64,000 bases of DNA, taken from positions 434,001 through 498,000 of the forward strand of contig NZ_NOXU01000032.1 in the NCBI RefSeq assembly GCF_002251795.1, given 5' to 3'. Every line of letters begins with the position of its first letter. Position 1 is the stretch's first letter. Origin of the DNA: Niveispirillum lacus. GTDB taxonomy: Bacteria; Pseudomonadota; Alphaproteobacteria; Azospirillales; Azospirillaceae. Positions 1 through 9,552 of the stretch are shown in pieces. Under the pieces are notes generated by a model, which was given only the letters and a program-made list of their open reading frames with translations, was not told where the DNA came from and made no database searches. The translations under genes were made by a program, and so were the position numbers.

Positions 1-1035
1 GGCCGGCAGGTCAAAAGCCGACAGGGAGGGCGGCCCTTCCAGCAGGGTCACAGCCACCGAATGTTGAAGGGAGAACTTCGCCTCGATCACTGAGCCAGGG
101 TGGGGGCGGTCACAAAAGCGCAGGGCGTCGCCATAGGTCTGGATGGCGATGCCCGTCACCTCTTCCCCCCGCAAACAGGGGCGGCCCTGCTGTTCAAGCA
201 GGGCCAAGGCCGCATCAATCACCGGATGGGCATGGCGGCAGGCGGGCCAGGGTTTCAGGCTGATCTCGGTCAGGCACCAGGCGTCGGCGCTGGCATCGGT
301 GAGGATGGTGGTGGGATCGGCAGCGCCAGCGGTCGCTGCGAACAGCCCTTCCCGCCCGTCCAGAATCCCAGACGGCCCGCGCAGCCCCACCGCCGCCATC
401 GACGCCGCCAGCCAGCCATCGCCCGCCGCCTGCGCATTGTGGATTTGCTTGGCGTGGGAACGCGGATCGTTGCGTGTTTCCCAAAGGCCACCCGTACGGG
501 TGACGGCCAAGGCCATCGCCTGGGCCGTGGCGTCGCGGTCAAGGCCCAGGATGGAGGCTACCGCCACCGCCGCCCCCACCGTGCCGCAACTGGCCGTGCT
601 GTGCCAATAGCGGTAATGCGCATCGCCCAGGGACCGGCCCAGCCGCACCATGGCTTCATAGCCACGCACAACCGCCTCCAGCAGGGTGCCGGCGTCGGCC
701 CCCGTCGCTTGCGCCGCCGCCAGGGCCGCCGGAATGACAACCGGACCCGGATGCAGCCGCGCCCGCTTGTCGACATCATCCATTTCATAGATGTTGCCAA
801 GGGCGCCCAGATAGCGGGCCGCCGCCTCCGGACCCACCGTGCCGGCCTGGCCGATGACCGCGCAGGGCCCTTGCTGGTCACGCAGGAAGATATCGGCCAA
901 AAGTCCGGCCACAGGCGTGGTGGCGCCGATCACGGCACAGCCTGCCCAATCCAGGACATGCAGGGCAGCCTGCTGGCGCAGGGCTGCGGGAACGGGACGG
1001 TGCAGATGATCGGCAAACCGTGCAATCAGTGACAT
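1..1035 (-). CDS. MmgE/PrpD family protein (C-terminus cut by window edge)
   Basis: The minus frame is open from an ATG at 1035 to the window edge, giving 345 codons of a family usually near 450 residues, so the C-terminus is missing. The translation has the family hallmarks: an N-terminal helical segment (MSLIARFADHLHRP), an Asp-rich active-site segment with DDVDKRARLHPG near residues 83-96, and WPACRHAHPVIDA further on. Members include 2-methylcitrate dehydratase and cis-aconitate decarboxylase, so it probably dehydrates or decarboxylates a tri- or dicarboxylic acid in the cytosol. It is divergent from the CoA-transferase at 1111, with a TGTCCGGACA palindrome between them. The exact substrate is not determinable. 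Confidence 0.9.
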   Translation of the reverse strand, partial: MSLIARFADHLHRPVPAALRQQAALHVLDWAGCAVIGATTPVAGLLADIFLRDQQGPCAVIGQAGTVGPEAAARYLGALGNIYEMDDVDKRARLHPGPVVIPAALAAAQATGADAGTLLEAVVRGYEAMVRLGRSLGDAHYRYWHSTASCGTVGAAVAVASILGLDRDATAQAMALAVTRTGGLWETRNDPRSHAKQIHNAQAAGDGWLAASMAAVGLRGPSGILDGREGLFAATAGAADPTTILTDASADAWCLTEISLKPWPACRHAHPVIDAALALLEQQGRPCLRGEEVTGIAIQTYGDALRFCDRPHPGSVIEAKFSLQHSVAVTLLEGPPSLSAFDLPA

Positions 1036-1047
1036 GATGCCTCTATT

Positions 1048-1057
1048 TGTCCGGACA
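1048..1057. promoter_or_regulatory. Motif A operator, site 1
   Basis: Perfect palindrome TGTCCGGACA inside ATTTGTCCGGACATAT, in the divergent promoter region between the MmgE/PrpD gene (start 1035) and the CoA-transferase/GntR operon (start 1111). The same 16-base pattern recurs at 9456, 19855 and 24597. The GntR/UTRA protein encoded at 2390 is the likely binder, because this site controls its own operon; that assignment is inferred. Confidence 0.75.
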
Positions 1058-1110
1058 TATTTTCATTATCATGAGTTCCCGCCTGCTGGGAAGATTGGAA
1101 AGACGATCAG

Positions 1111-2370
1111 ATGCAGAAAATCGGCCTGATGGATGCACCCGCCTGGATCGCCGCCCGCGCGGTGGACAATGCCCGTGTCTATGTGGCCGGCTGTTCCGGG
1201 CAGCCTACCGCCCTGTTCGAGGCCTTTCGCCACATGCCGGAAAAGGCGCGCCACCTGACATTCCATGGCATCTGGATTCCCGGCGTCAACCGCCTGGACT
1301 GGTCCGGCCTGCACCCCAATGCCCGCGGCGAGGCGACATTCGCCAGCCCGGACTGGCAGCACAGCCAGCAGACAGGTCGGTTTCGTGTTGTGCCTGAAAC
1401 CTACAGCGCAAGCTGGCAACGTCTGGCCACGACATCGACCGATGTCGCGGTCGCGCTGGTTGCCCCGCCGGATGCCGATGGATTCTGTTCGCTGGGCGTA
1501 GCGGCCGATTTCACGCCCGCCGCCTGGGCCCGCGCCCGCCACCGTCTGCTGCTGATCACCCCGCACATGCCGGTGCCTGCCGATGGTATCCGCCTGCCCC
1601 TGGCCGAGGCGGACGCCATTGTGGAGGTGGATCAGCCGGTGCTGACCGTACCGCCGGTGGCGCTGGACAGCGCCTTCACCGCCATCGCCGGGCACATCAA
1701 ACCGCTGTTGCGTGACGGTGACACGCTGCAATTCGGCCTGGGCAAGGTGCAGTTGGCCATGCTGGCCAATCTGGGCGGGTTGCGCCATCTCCGTCTGCAT
1801 GCGGGCATGGTGTCCGATCCGCTGCTGCCCCTGCTGTCCCAGGATGTTTTGTGTCCAGCACCGGGATCGATCACGGCGGGCGTGGCCCTGGGGTCGGGAA
1901 CGCTGTACGGGGCCGTGGCCGGTGACCCCCGCTTGCGGTTCCGGCCGGTCGGCTTCACCCATGATATCCGCACCCTGGCTGCCATTCCCCGGCTGATCGC
2001 AATCAATTCGGTGATTGAGATCGACCTGTTCGGACAGGCCAATGCCGAGTTTATGGGCGACCGGGCCGTCTCGGGCGGGGGCGGGCTGCTGGACTTTCTG
2101 CGTGGGGCACGGTTGTCGCCGGGCGGGATGCCCATCCTGGCCCTGGTCGCCAGCGCCCGCAACGGCACAGTGTCGCGCATCGTGCCAAAACTGGCGACGC
2201 CGAGTGTGACCGTTGCCCGTTGCGATGTCGGGCTGGTGGTGACCAACCATGGCGTGGCGGACCTGCGCGGACTTGACGAACAGGCCCGCGCCATGGCCTT
2301 GATCTCCATCGCAGACCCCGCGCACCGGGACGACCTTACCGCTGCCTGGGAGCAGATGTGCTGCCGTTGA
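1111..2370 (+). CDS. Acetyl-CoA hydrolase/4-hydroxybutyrate CoA-transferase family protein
   Basis: 419 residues. The C-terminal half carries the family active-site region INSVIEIDLFGQAN, in which Glu303 is the expected glutamate that forms the CoA thioester intermediate; a Gly-rich segment (SGGGGLLDFLRGA) follows it. The family moves CoA from acetyl- or succinyl-CoA to a carboxylic acid, and itaconate CoA-transferases belong to it. It is followed 19 bases later by a GntR regulator in the same direction, so the two form an operon under the motif A palindrome. Recognising the fold and active site is firm; the acid activated is unknown. Confidence 0.88.
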   Translation: MQKIGLMDAPAWIAARAVDNARVYVAGCSGQPTALFEAFRHMPEKARHLTFHGIWIPGVNRLDWSGLHPNARGEATFASPDWQHSQQTGRFRVVPETYSASWQRLATTSTDVAVALVAPPDADGFCSLGVAADFTPAAWARARHRLLLITPHMPVPADGIRLPLAEADAIVEVDQPVLTVPPVALDSAFTAIAGHIKPLLRDGDTLQFGLGKVQLAMLANLGGLRHLRLHAGMVSDPLLPLLSQDVLCPAPGSITAGVALGSGTLYGAVAGDPRLRFRPVGFTHDIRTLAAIPRLIAINSVIEIDLFGQANAEFMGDRAVSGGGGLLDFLRGARLSPGGMPILALVASARNGTVSRIVPKLATPSVTVARCDVGLVVTNHGVADLRGLDEQARAMALISIADPAHRDDLTAAWEQMCCR

Positions 2371-2389
2371 GGAACCACAGGATTTGGCA

Positions 2390-3106
2390 ATGACCGCGAC
2401 GCCCCGGTACCAGCAGATCGCCCAGATGCTGCGTGCCGCCATCGCCAATGGCACCTATAAGGTGGGCGACCTGCTGCCGACCGAACAGGAACTCTGCGCC
2501 ACCCACGAGATTTCCCGTCACACGGCCCGCGATGCGCTGCGCCTGCTGACGGAAGCGGGGCTGGTGACCCGCAAAAGGCGGGCGGGTACGGTGGTTGCCG
2601 CCGCCACCCCGCCAACCGTCTTTGTCCAACCGCTGGGCGGTTTTCAGGATCTGCTGCAATATGCCCGCGACGCCCGCCTGAAGATTCTGGCCTATGGCCC
2701 GGCTCCCGCCGACGGTTTTGCCCGTGAACTGGGCCTGGACCCAGGAGGCTGGCGGGAGTTGCGGGGGCAGCGGGGCACAGGAACCGCCACTGTTGGCCTG
2801 ACCCGTGTGCTGGTCCGGACCGACTGCGCCCCCACCCAGGCGGAAATTGAGGAACGCCCCACCATCGCCGATGCCATTGAGGCCCGGTATGGCATCGCAG
2901 CCGCCCGCATTGATCAGCAGATCAGCGCCATGGTCCTGGATGGACAGGTGGCGTCACTGCTGGGCAGCGAGCCGGGGTCGGCGGCCCTGCTGACCCGGCG
3001 GTTCTACCATGACGGCCATGGCGCCCTGTTCCTGGCCAGCGAAAGCGCCCACCCGGCCGACCGCTTTGTCTATTCGATGAGCTTCAACCGCGAGCGCAGC
3101 GAATAG
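2390..3106 (+). CDS. GntR family regulator, HutC/UTRA type
   Basis: 238 residues from the ATG at 2390, which has CAGGA seven bases upstream; a TTG two codons earlier is also in frame. Residues 5-75 form the GntR winged helix (YQQIAQMLRAAIANGTYKVGD, then SRHTARDALRLLTEAGLVTRKRRAGTVV) and the rest matches the UTRA ligand-binding domain. It is cotranscribed with the CoA-transferase at 1111. The palindrome TGTCCGGACA upstream of this operon, repeated three more times in the window, resembles operators of this subfamily, so it is the best candidate for the motif A repressor. Confidence 0.9.
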   Translation: MTATPRYQQIAQMLRAAIANGTYKVGDLLPTEQELCATHEISRHTARDALRLLTEAGLVTRKRRAGTVVAAATPPTVFVQPLGGFQDLLQYARDARLKILAYGPAPADGFARELGLDPGGWRELRGQRGTGTATVGLTRVLVRTDCAPTQAEIEERPTIADAIEARYGIAAARIDQQISAMVLDGQVASLLGSEPGSAALLTRRFYHDGHGALFLASESAHPADRFVYSMSFNRERSE

Positions 3107-3139
3107 GCATGAACACGACAAGGGCGCCGGGCCGTCGGT

Positions 3140-3181
3140 TGCCGGGGGCCCCTCTGCCAAGGCACATACCCCCGGCAGAGG
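3140..3181. terminator. Possible bidirectional terminator between convergent genes
   Basis: TGCCGGGGG at 3140-3148 pairs with CCCCCGGCA at 3169-3177, between the convergent ends of the GntR gene (3106) and the RND gene (3186). An alternative stem pairs CCTCTGCC at 3151-3158 with GGCAGAGG at 3174-3181. No clear T-tract follows, so the terminator call is tentative. Confidence 0.45.
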
Positions 3182-3185
3182 CAGC

Positions 3186-6100
3186 TCACTCCGCCGCCCG
3201 GTCCAGCATGGGGGGCACAACCGGGGTCGCCGGCGGTTGCCGCCGGGCCTGTCGCCACTCATGCAGGCGGGCGCGCAGCATCAGGGCGCAGGGGGTAACC
3301 ACCAGGGTCAGCAGCGTGGCGAAGGTCAGGCCAAAGACAATGGCGTTGGCAATGGCCGTCCACCATTGGGTGGCCGGCGCATCCACCGTCACGGCGCGTT
3401 CCAACACGTCGATATTGACGCCCAGGCACAGGGGCAGCAGGCCCAGGACAGTGTTGAGCGCCGTGAGCAGCACGGGCCGTAACCGTTCCGCACCTGTGCG
3501 CAGGATGGCGTCATAGGCGCTGGCCTCCGTTTTGCGATACTGATCATAGGTGTCGATCAGCACGATATTGTTCTGCACCACGATGCCGGCCAGGGAAATG
3601 ATGCCCAGGCCTGTCATCACGATGCTGAAGGGCTGGCCGGTGATGATCAGGCCCAAGGTCACGCCGATGGTCGACATGATCACCGAGGACAAGATCAAGA
3701 AGGCGCTGTACAGGCTGTTGAACTGGGTCACCAGGATGATGGCCATAATGACCATACCGGCCAGGAAAGCCTGGGTCAGGAAGGTCTGGCTTTCCTGCTG
3801 TTCTTCGTCCTGACCCTTGAAATTGACGTCGACGCGCGGATCAACGGGGTTCTTGACCAACCAGGTCTTCAGCTCCGTCAGTTTGGTGTCTGGCAGGGTA
3901 CCGGAGGTGACAGCGGCCTTCACCCGCATCACCCGCTCCCCATCCACACGGTCGACCTGACTGACTTTCTGTGCCGGGGTGACAGTGACGAAGTTGCTGA
4001 TGGGCACGGACCCGGCGGAGGTGACGACGCGCACGGCATCAATCCGGTCGATGGAGCGGTATTCCTCCGGATAGCGGACGACCACGTCAATCTCGTCATC
4101 CGTGTCGTCCGGGCGATAAGTGGACAAGATCAGGCCATTGGTCACCATACGGACGGCATCCCCCACCGCCGAGGTATCCAGTCCGAATTTGGCCGCCTGC
4201 GCCCGGTCCACATCCACCTGCCATTCGATACCCGGCAGGGGGCGGCTATCCTCGATATCAATGACACCGCCCAGCGATTCCAGACCGCGCCGGACATGGG
4301 CAGCGGCATCGGGCAGAAGGTCAGGGAAACGGGAGGACAGTTCCACCTGCAGCGCCTTCCCGGTCGGCGGGCCGCTTTCCTGCTTACGCACCTCGATCTG
4401 GACACCGGGCAGGTCGGCGGTCAGTCTGCGCACATCCTCCAGGATCACTTCGGCCTTGCGGCGCTGCTGCCAGTCCTTGAAGTCCAGTTGGATCTGGCCG
4501 ATGACATCCAGGGCCGCATCATCGCCGCCCCCGCCGCCATTGCCATCCCCGCTGGTGCGGGCATAGACACTGTCAAACTCATTCAGTTGCAGGATGCGGG
4601 ATTCGACCTGACGCACCAGGACGTCACGTTCGTCAATGGACATGTTGCCACGCGCATGGACCAGAATAGCGGCATTGTCCGGTTCGACATCGGCGAAGAA
4701 TTCCACGCCGTTGCCATGGGTGGCGTACCAGGTCTGCACCCCGATCAACAGACCAATGGTGGCCAGGATGACCATCGCTGGCCGGGCCAGCGCCCAGCGC
4801 AGCAGGGCAACATAGGGTCCGTTCAGCTTGGCCGGCGGGTCCACCGGGTCGGATTCATCCTCATTGGCCAGTTGGTTGGCCGGCGCATAGGGCAGTACCG
4901 GTCCATGTGCCCGCCCAAAGCGTGCGCCCAGAACGGGGATAAAGATCAGCGCCATGGCGAGCGCCGCCATCAGGGTGGCGAACTGGCTGATGGGCAGGAA
5001 CTTCATGAACTCGCCCACCACCCCTGGCCAGAACAGCAGGGGAGCGAACACGGCAAGCTGGGTGGCGGTACTGGCGATGATGGGCCAGGCCATGCGGCGC
5101 GCCGCCAAGCCATAGGCGCGGCGGGGCGACATACCGTCGGCCATCTTACGGTCGGCATATTCGGTGACGACGATGGACCCGTCCACGACATTGCCCGCCG
5201 CCAGAATCAGGCCGAACAGCACGACAATGTTGATGGAAAAGCCCATCCCATGCAGGACCAGGATCGCCGTCAGGAACGATCCTGGCACCGCAATGCCGAC
5301 CAGAACGGAGGTCCGCACCCCCAGCGAGGCAACCACAATCACCATGACCAACAGGACGGTGATGGCCAGATTATTGCCCAGGTCGTTCAACATCATCTTG
5401 ATGTCGCCCGACTGGTCACCGGTGTAGCTGACCACAACATTGGCGGGCCAATAGGCCTGTTCGGCGGCCACAACGGCGCGCACCCGCTCAATCGTATCGA
5501 TGATGTTTTCGCCCGAGCGTTTGGACACGTCCAACGCCACGGCGCGGTCGCCATCCAGGCGGGCATAGCTTTCGGCATCCTTGAAGGTGCGGCGGATTTC
5601 CGCGATATCGCGGAAGCGGACGACGGCGTCGCCCTGCACCTTCACGGGCATGTTCCAGATATCTTCCACCGTCTCGAACAGGCCGGGCACCTTGACCGCG
5701 AACCGGCCCTGGCCCGTATCCATGCTGCCAGCAGCAACCAGCCGGTTGGAACGGGAGAAAAGCTGCGCGATCTGGGTGGCGTCCAGGCCATAGCTTTCCA
5801 CCTTCACCGGATCGACGATGATCTCGACCAGCTCTTCCCGGTTACCGCGGATGGTGGCGGACAGCACGCTGTCGATCCCTTCGATCCGATCGCGCAGTTC
5901 GCGCGCCAGATGCAACAGCGTGCGTTCCGGTACATCCCCTGACAGAACGACAGAGACAACGGGGAACAGCGAGAAGTTGACTTCCTGGATGCGCGGTTCA
6001 TCCACCCCATCGGGCAGTTCGGCACGGGCGATATCGACCTTTTCCCGCACATCCGCCAGGGCCTGGTCGGCATCGAACCCGGCAGAGAATTCAAGCACGA

Positions 6101-6374
6101 TGTTGCCGCCGCCCTGAAAGGCGGTGGACCGCATCTCCTTGATGCCTTCAATGGTCCGCACCTCCAGTTCGACCGGCCGCAGTAACAGCCGCTCGCTGTC
6201 TTCCGGGCTGATGCCGGTATAGTACATGGAGACATAGATCAGCGGGATGTTGATGTCGGGCGAGCTTTCCTTGGGAATACTGACAAAGCTGACCGTGCCG
6301 GCCACCAGCAGGAAGCAGAGCGACAGCATCACCGTGCGGGCATGGGCCAATGCCCAGTTGATGATCCCATTCAT
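3186..6374 (-). CDS. RND efflux transporter permease
   Basis: 1062 residues, the normal length for an RND pump. An N-terminal membrane helix is followed by porter-domain sequence with SIPKESSPDINIPLI near residues 30-45 and GISPEDSERLLLRPVE. The transmembrane core includes LILAAGNVVDGSIVVTEYAD, where the Asp fits the proton-relay position, and a second helical bundle near the C-terminus (GLGIISLAGIVVQNNIVLIDT). The ATG at 6374 overlaps the TGA of the adaptor gene as ATGA, which fixes the start. With the adaptor it forms a tripartite pump; no TolC-type outer membrane gene is nearby. Substrate unknown. Confidence 0.95.
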   Translation of the reverse strand: MNGIINWALAHARTVMLSLCFLLVAGTVSFVSIPKESSPDINIPLIYVSMYYTGISPEDSERLLLRPVELEVRTIEGIKEMRSTAFQGGGNIVLEFSAGFDADQALADVREKVDIARAELPDGVDEPRIQEVNFSLFPVVSVVLSGDVPERTLLHLARELRDRIEGIDSVLSATIRGNREELVEIIVDPVKVESYGLDATQIAQLFSRSNRLVAAGSMDTGQGRFAVKVPGLFETVEDIWNMPVKVQGDAVVRFRDIAEIRRTFKDAESYARLDGDRAVALDVSKRSGENIIDTIERVRAVVAAEQAYWPANVVVSYTGDQSGDIKMMLNDLGNNLAITVLLVMVIVVASLGVRTSVLVGIAVPGSFLTAILVLHGMGFSINIVVLFGLILAAGNVVDGSIVVTEYADRKMADGMSPRRAYGLAARRMAWPIIASTATQLAVFAPLLFWPGVVGEFMKFLPISQFATLMAALAMALIFIPVLGARFGRAHGPVLPYAPANQLANEDESDPVDPPAKLNGPYVALLRWALARPAMVILATIGLLIGVQTWYATHGNGVEFFADVEPDNAAILVHARGNMSIDERDVLVRQVESRILQLNEFDSVYARTSGDGNGGGGGDDAALDVIGQIQLDFKDWQQRRKAEVILEDVRRLTADLPGVQIEVRKQESGPPTGKALQVELSSRFPDLLPDAAAHVRRGLESLGGVIDIEDSRPLPGIEWQVDVDRAQAAKFGLDTSAVGDAVRMVTNGLILSTYRPDDTDDEIDVVVRYPEEYRSIDRIDAVRVVTSAGSVPISNFVTVTPAQKVSQVDRVDGERVMRVKAAVTSGTLPDTKLTELKTWLVKNPVDPRVDVNFKGQDEEQQESQTFLTQAFLAGMVIMAIILVTQFNSLYSAFLILSSVIMSTIGVTLGLIITGQPFSIVMTGLGIISLAGIVVQNNIVLIDTYDQYRKTEASAYDAILRTGAERLRPVLLTALNTVLGLLPLCLGVNIDVLERAVTVDAPATQWWTAIANAIVFGLTFATLLTLVVTPCALMLRARLHEWRQARRQPPATPVVPPMLDRAAE

Positions 6375-7450
6375 GGCGCGGCCTCCATCACGGCCGTGAC
6401 CTTCTGCCCCTGGGTGATGAAGTCCTGGCCGACCGTGACCAGATTGATGGTGTCGGGCAGCCCCCCCAACCACATTGAGCCATCCGGTGCATTGCCCAGC
6501 AGTTGCACCGGCGCAAACCGGGCGGTGCCATCCGCCTCCACCAGCTTGACCCCAACTGTGCCGTTATCGGCCAGGGTAAGGATGCCGGGTGACACGCGAT
6601 GCGCCTTCGTCTGCGCCACCGGCAGCGTGACCGAGGCGGTCAGGCCGTCGCGGATGCGATTTCCGGGGTTGGCAACCTCCAGCTCGATGCGGAAGGTGCG
6701 GGTATTGGGTTCGGCCGCCGCGGCGACATACACAATCGTGCCCTGCAATTCGGTGCCGTCCAGCAGACGCGCACTGCCCTTCATGCCCGCCGACAAGCGG
6801 GTGACGTCGCGTTCGGTGGCATTGGCGACGATCCGGATCGGGTCCAGATCGACAATGGTGCCCACCACGCCATTCACTTCCATGAAGCTGCCGACTTCGG
6901 CGTCACGGGTCTCCAGCACGCCATCAATGGGGGACTTCACATCCAGATTGTCGACGTCAAGGGCCGCCTGTCGCTTTTCCGCCTGCGCGGCTTCAAACTG
7001 AGCCCGGGTTTCGGCCAATCGGATCTGCGACTGGAAACCCTTGGCCTGCAAGGTCTTGGCCGCTTCATATTCGATGCGGCGCTGCTCAAGCCGGGCGGTG
7101 GCTTCATCCAGCCTTTCACGCCGCGCCTTGGCCGCGATGCGCAGGACCGGCTGCCCGGCCCGCAGATTGGCGCCGCGTTCGGCCAGGATGGCTTCCACCG
7201 GTCCCGCCACCTCCGCGCGCAGGGAAATCTTACGCTGTGCTTCCGTGCGGCCTGGAATGGCGAGTGCCGCCTGCATGAGTTCGGCTTCCTGGCGACGCAC
7301 CTGTACCCGCGGCGCCGGCGGCGGTGCACCGGCTGCCTTTGCTTCGGCCGCCGGCGGTGGGTCATCCCCACCGAACAGGACGCCGGACAGAATCCACAAT
7401 ACGGAAAACGCCAAAATGACGGCCGCAATGATGACGGACCGGCGATTCAT
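6371..7450 (-). CDS. RND efflux periplasmic adaptor (membrane fusion protein)
   Basis: 359 residues. One N-terminal membrane anchor (residues 5-25) is followed by a periplasmic adaptor: lipoyl-like segment LRAEVAGPVEAILAERGANLRAGQPVLRI, an alpha-helical hairpin, the second lipoyl half (VKSPIDGVLETRDAEVGSFMEVNGVVGTIVDLDPIRIVA) and a beta-barrel domain. A strong Shine-Dalgarno run (GGGGGTAGGGA) precedes the ATG. It overlaps the permease gene by four bases, so the two are translationally coupled and form one pump across the inner membrane and periplasm. Confidence 0.95.
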   Translation of the reverse strand: MNRRSVIIAAVILAFSVLWILSGVLFGGDDPPPAAEAKAAGAPPPAPRVQVRRQEAELMQAALAIPGRTEAQRKISLRAEVAGPVEAILAERGANLRAGQPVLRIAAKARRERLDEATARLEQRRIEYEAAKTLQAKGFQSQIRLAETRAQFEAAQAEKRQAALDVDNLDVKSPIDGVLETRDAEVGSFMEVNGVVGTIVDLDPIRIVANATERDVTRLSAGMKGSARLLDGTELQGTIVYVAAAAEPNTRTFRIELEVANPGNRIRDGLTASVTLPVAQTKAHRVSPGILTLADNGTVGVKLVEADGTARFAPVQLLGNAPDGSMWLGGLPDTINLVTVGQDFITQGQKVTAVMEAAP

Positions 7451-7589
7451 TCCCTACCCCCAGATGCACGCAGACATGGACCAAACGCATCACTTCGCAA
7501 AATTGTGCGGCGCAATATGGTTCATATCCCACCGCGCACAAGTTCCGGGGTACAAAATGACGTTTCCAGCGCCCGCACAGTGCGGGCCA

Positions 7590-8510
7590 TCACGCATTGG
7601 TGATTTTTTCTTTACCATCCATCGGGTCCGAGCGGCGTGCTTCGTCCGACAGAATATCGATCAGGGCGGTTTCAAAGGCGGATGGTGAGGCGCGTCGGCG
7701 GCGCAGAATGGTCAGCGGCGTGGTCCAGGCCCCATCGGCCAAGTCGCGACCGATCAGCCCGTTGCTGCCCGTCACCATGGATCGCGGCAGAATGGCCAGC
7801 AGATCGCTGCTGGTCAGCACTGACAAGCCGAACAGAATGGATGATGACGTGATCCGCGGGCGGATCGGGTCTGCCCCCTGCTGAAGGAAAAACCGGTCGA
7901 TGCGACCGTCCAGCCCATCCGGCATGGGGCCATAGATCCAGTCGCAGCCCGCCAAGTCGGCCAGGGATCGTGCCGACGACAGGACCGGGTGATGCAACCG
8001 CCCGGCGACGACCCAGCGTTCGTGGTCAAGCGTGCTGACCACAATCTGCGGATCGGCGGCCGAGGCGCTGGTGCTGATCGCCAGGTCAATCTCCCCAGCC
8101 AGCAGCATCCGCACAAACAGAGGTTCCACCCCCGCCTCCACCCGCAGATGCAGACGGGGGAAAAGACGTTGCAGTCGGGGAATGGCGTGCCGCCCGATGC
8201 CGGCGGCGGCCGCCGGACTGATACCCAGGGCCAGTTGGGTGCTGCTGCGGCCCAAGGCCACATCCAGATCGCGCCGGAACTGCCCCATCTCCCCCAGGAC
8301 CGACCGGGCACGCGACAAAAGCGCCTCGCCCATGCGGGTGACGCGCACACCCTTGGGGGTCCGTTCCAGCAGCAGCACCCCCAACTCACCTTCCAGACGT
8401 GCCAAGCTTTTTGACAGGGCCTGCTGGCTGAGCCCCTTCTGGCGCGCGGCCAGGGTCAGGCTGCCGGTATCAACGACGGCCAGGAAATATTCCAGGTCCC
8501 GTAATTCCAT
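7590..8510 (-). CDS. LysR family transcriptional regulator
   Basis: 306 residues. Residues 1-60 are a LysR winged helix (LRDLEYFLAVVDTGSLTLAARQ, then SQQALSKSLARLEGELGVLLLERT) and the rest is a periplasmic-binding-type effector domain. It reads in the same direction as the pump genes and ends 140 bases upstream of them, so it may control the pump, but no divergent arrangement supports this. A hairpin, GTCCCG/CGGGAC at 8531-8547, lies just upstream of its start and could be an autoregulatory site or a terminator of the preceding gene. Confidence 0.92.
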   Translation of the reverse strand: MELRDLEYFLAVVDTGSLTLAARQKGLSQQALSKSLARLEGELGVLLLERTPKGVRVTRMGEALLSRARSVLGEMGQFRRDLDVALGRSSTQLALGISPAAAAGIGRHAIPRLQRLFPRLHLRVEAGVEPLFVRMLLAGEIDLAISTSASAADPQIVVSTLDHERWVVAGRLHHPVLSSARSLADLAGCDWIYGPMPDGLDGRIDRFFLQQGADPIRPRITSSSILFGLSVLTSSDLLAILPRSMVTGSNGLIGRDLADGAWTTPLTILRRRRASPSAFETALIDILSDEARRSDPMDGKEKITNA

Positions 8511-8672
8511 GGTGCCGGTCCATCATGCAGGTCCCGGCGCGCGGGACGTTGGTCATATCATTCCGGAACCCACCGGCGATTGCCAGCCTGGAACAGAAGG
8601 CGCCACCCAAATGACCCGAACCAGAGTGTGCAACCTTGTCATAGAGGCGAGAGATATCGCCCTTTATGCAGA

Positions 8673-9359
8673 TCAAAAAGGTTTGACGGTTCCCAGAAAC
8701 GCCATGGTGATGATGCCGGCCCAATAGACATAAGCCAGTTTGCGCCCCACGGCCAAGGCGCCATCCAGTTTGGCTTCCAGGGCAGCGGACGGGCCGCCCG
8801 CGTCCAACTGCCGGAAGATCACGATCCAGTCACGCATGATATAGCGCAGCAGCAACCCGATGATCAGAAGCCCTGAAAACAACGTTGCTTTGGCGGCATA
8901 CCAACCCGCCGACAACGGACCGCCAGTCAGCAGACTGTAGACACCGACACAGAACAGGGCCGGGATCACGACATAGCGAATGGCCTCGTCCGTCTTGGTC
9001 AGGACCATGTAGGCCGGTGACTTGCGCTGGAAAAAGGCGAAGATCACCAATGACAGCCACGCAGCCACAAAAATCCACATACCGATCAGCCAGGGGCCGC
9101 CCAGCGGTTGCACCCCCATATTGTAGCCCAGATGCAGACCCAAGGGCAGCAACAGCACGATACCGCTGCGTGGCAGGATGTCGATGCGGTACGCCGTTTC
9201 CATGTGCCGACGGCGTTCGTCCAGCGACAAAGCCGTGTTCGTCAAGGGCCGCGCTGCGTTGAACACGCCCCATTCCCCGCCCAGCCAATAGGCCATGGCC
9301 ACGATATGCATCCAGCGCAGCACCAGATGCTCATCCAGATACATCCCCAGGATTTCCAT
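8673..9359 (-). CDS. Multi-pass membrane protein, CopD/DUF2269-like
   Basis: 228 residues from the ATG at 9359, preferred over an ATG at 9440 because AGGGAAG lies just upstream. There are six or so hydrophobic helices, with His residues inside the first two (RWMHIVAMAYWLGG, LPLGLHLGYN) and a Trp/Tyr-rich last helix. This resembles small heme- or copper-linked membrane proteins of the CopD/DUF2269 sort, but the family call is weak. It stands alone with a motif A palindrome about 100 bases upstream, which ties it to the regulon of the GntR at 2390. Function unknown. Confidence 0.7.
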   Translation of the reverse strand: MEILGMYLDEHLVLRWMHIVAMAYWLGGEWGVFNAARPLTNTALSLDERRRHMETAYRIDILPRSGIVLLLPLGLHLGYNMGVQPLGGPWLIGMWIFVAAWLSLVIFAFFQRKSPAYMVLTKTDEAIRYVVIPALFCVGVYSLLTGGPLSAGWYAAKATLFSGLLIIGLLLRYIMRDWIVIFRQLDAGGPSAALEAKLDGALAVGRKLAYVYWAGIITMAFLGTVKPF

Positions 9360-9455
9360 GACGCTTCCCTGCTTGTTGATTGCCGGGCCGAACCATTCAG
9401 GCCCCTGGGGCAGAGTGCCCGGCGCAGGGAGGACACTCATTGATCCAGATCAATA

Positions 9456-9465
9456 TGTCCGGACA
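9456..9465. promoter_or_regulatory. Motif A operator, site 2
   Basis: Perfect palindrome TGTCCGGACA inside ATATGTCCGGACAATT, about 97 bases upstream of the membrane protein gene starting at 9359 on the minus strand and inside an otherwise featureless intergenic stretch. Confidence 0.72.
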
Positions 9466-9552
9466 ATTAAAAGGCACCGGCCCCGACCTGCCTGCCGTCG
9501 CTGGGGGCGCCGGGAGCGGCAGTGGCATGATTGCCGATCATGCAATCACCCG

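Noticed and set aside
9360-9440. Upstream ATG at 9440 for the membrane protein
   Set aside because: The 27 extra residues are not membrane-like and the ribosome site is weaker than at 9359.
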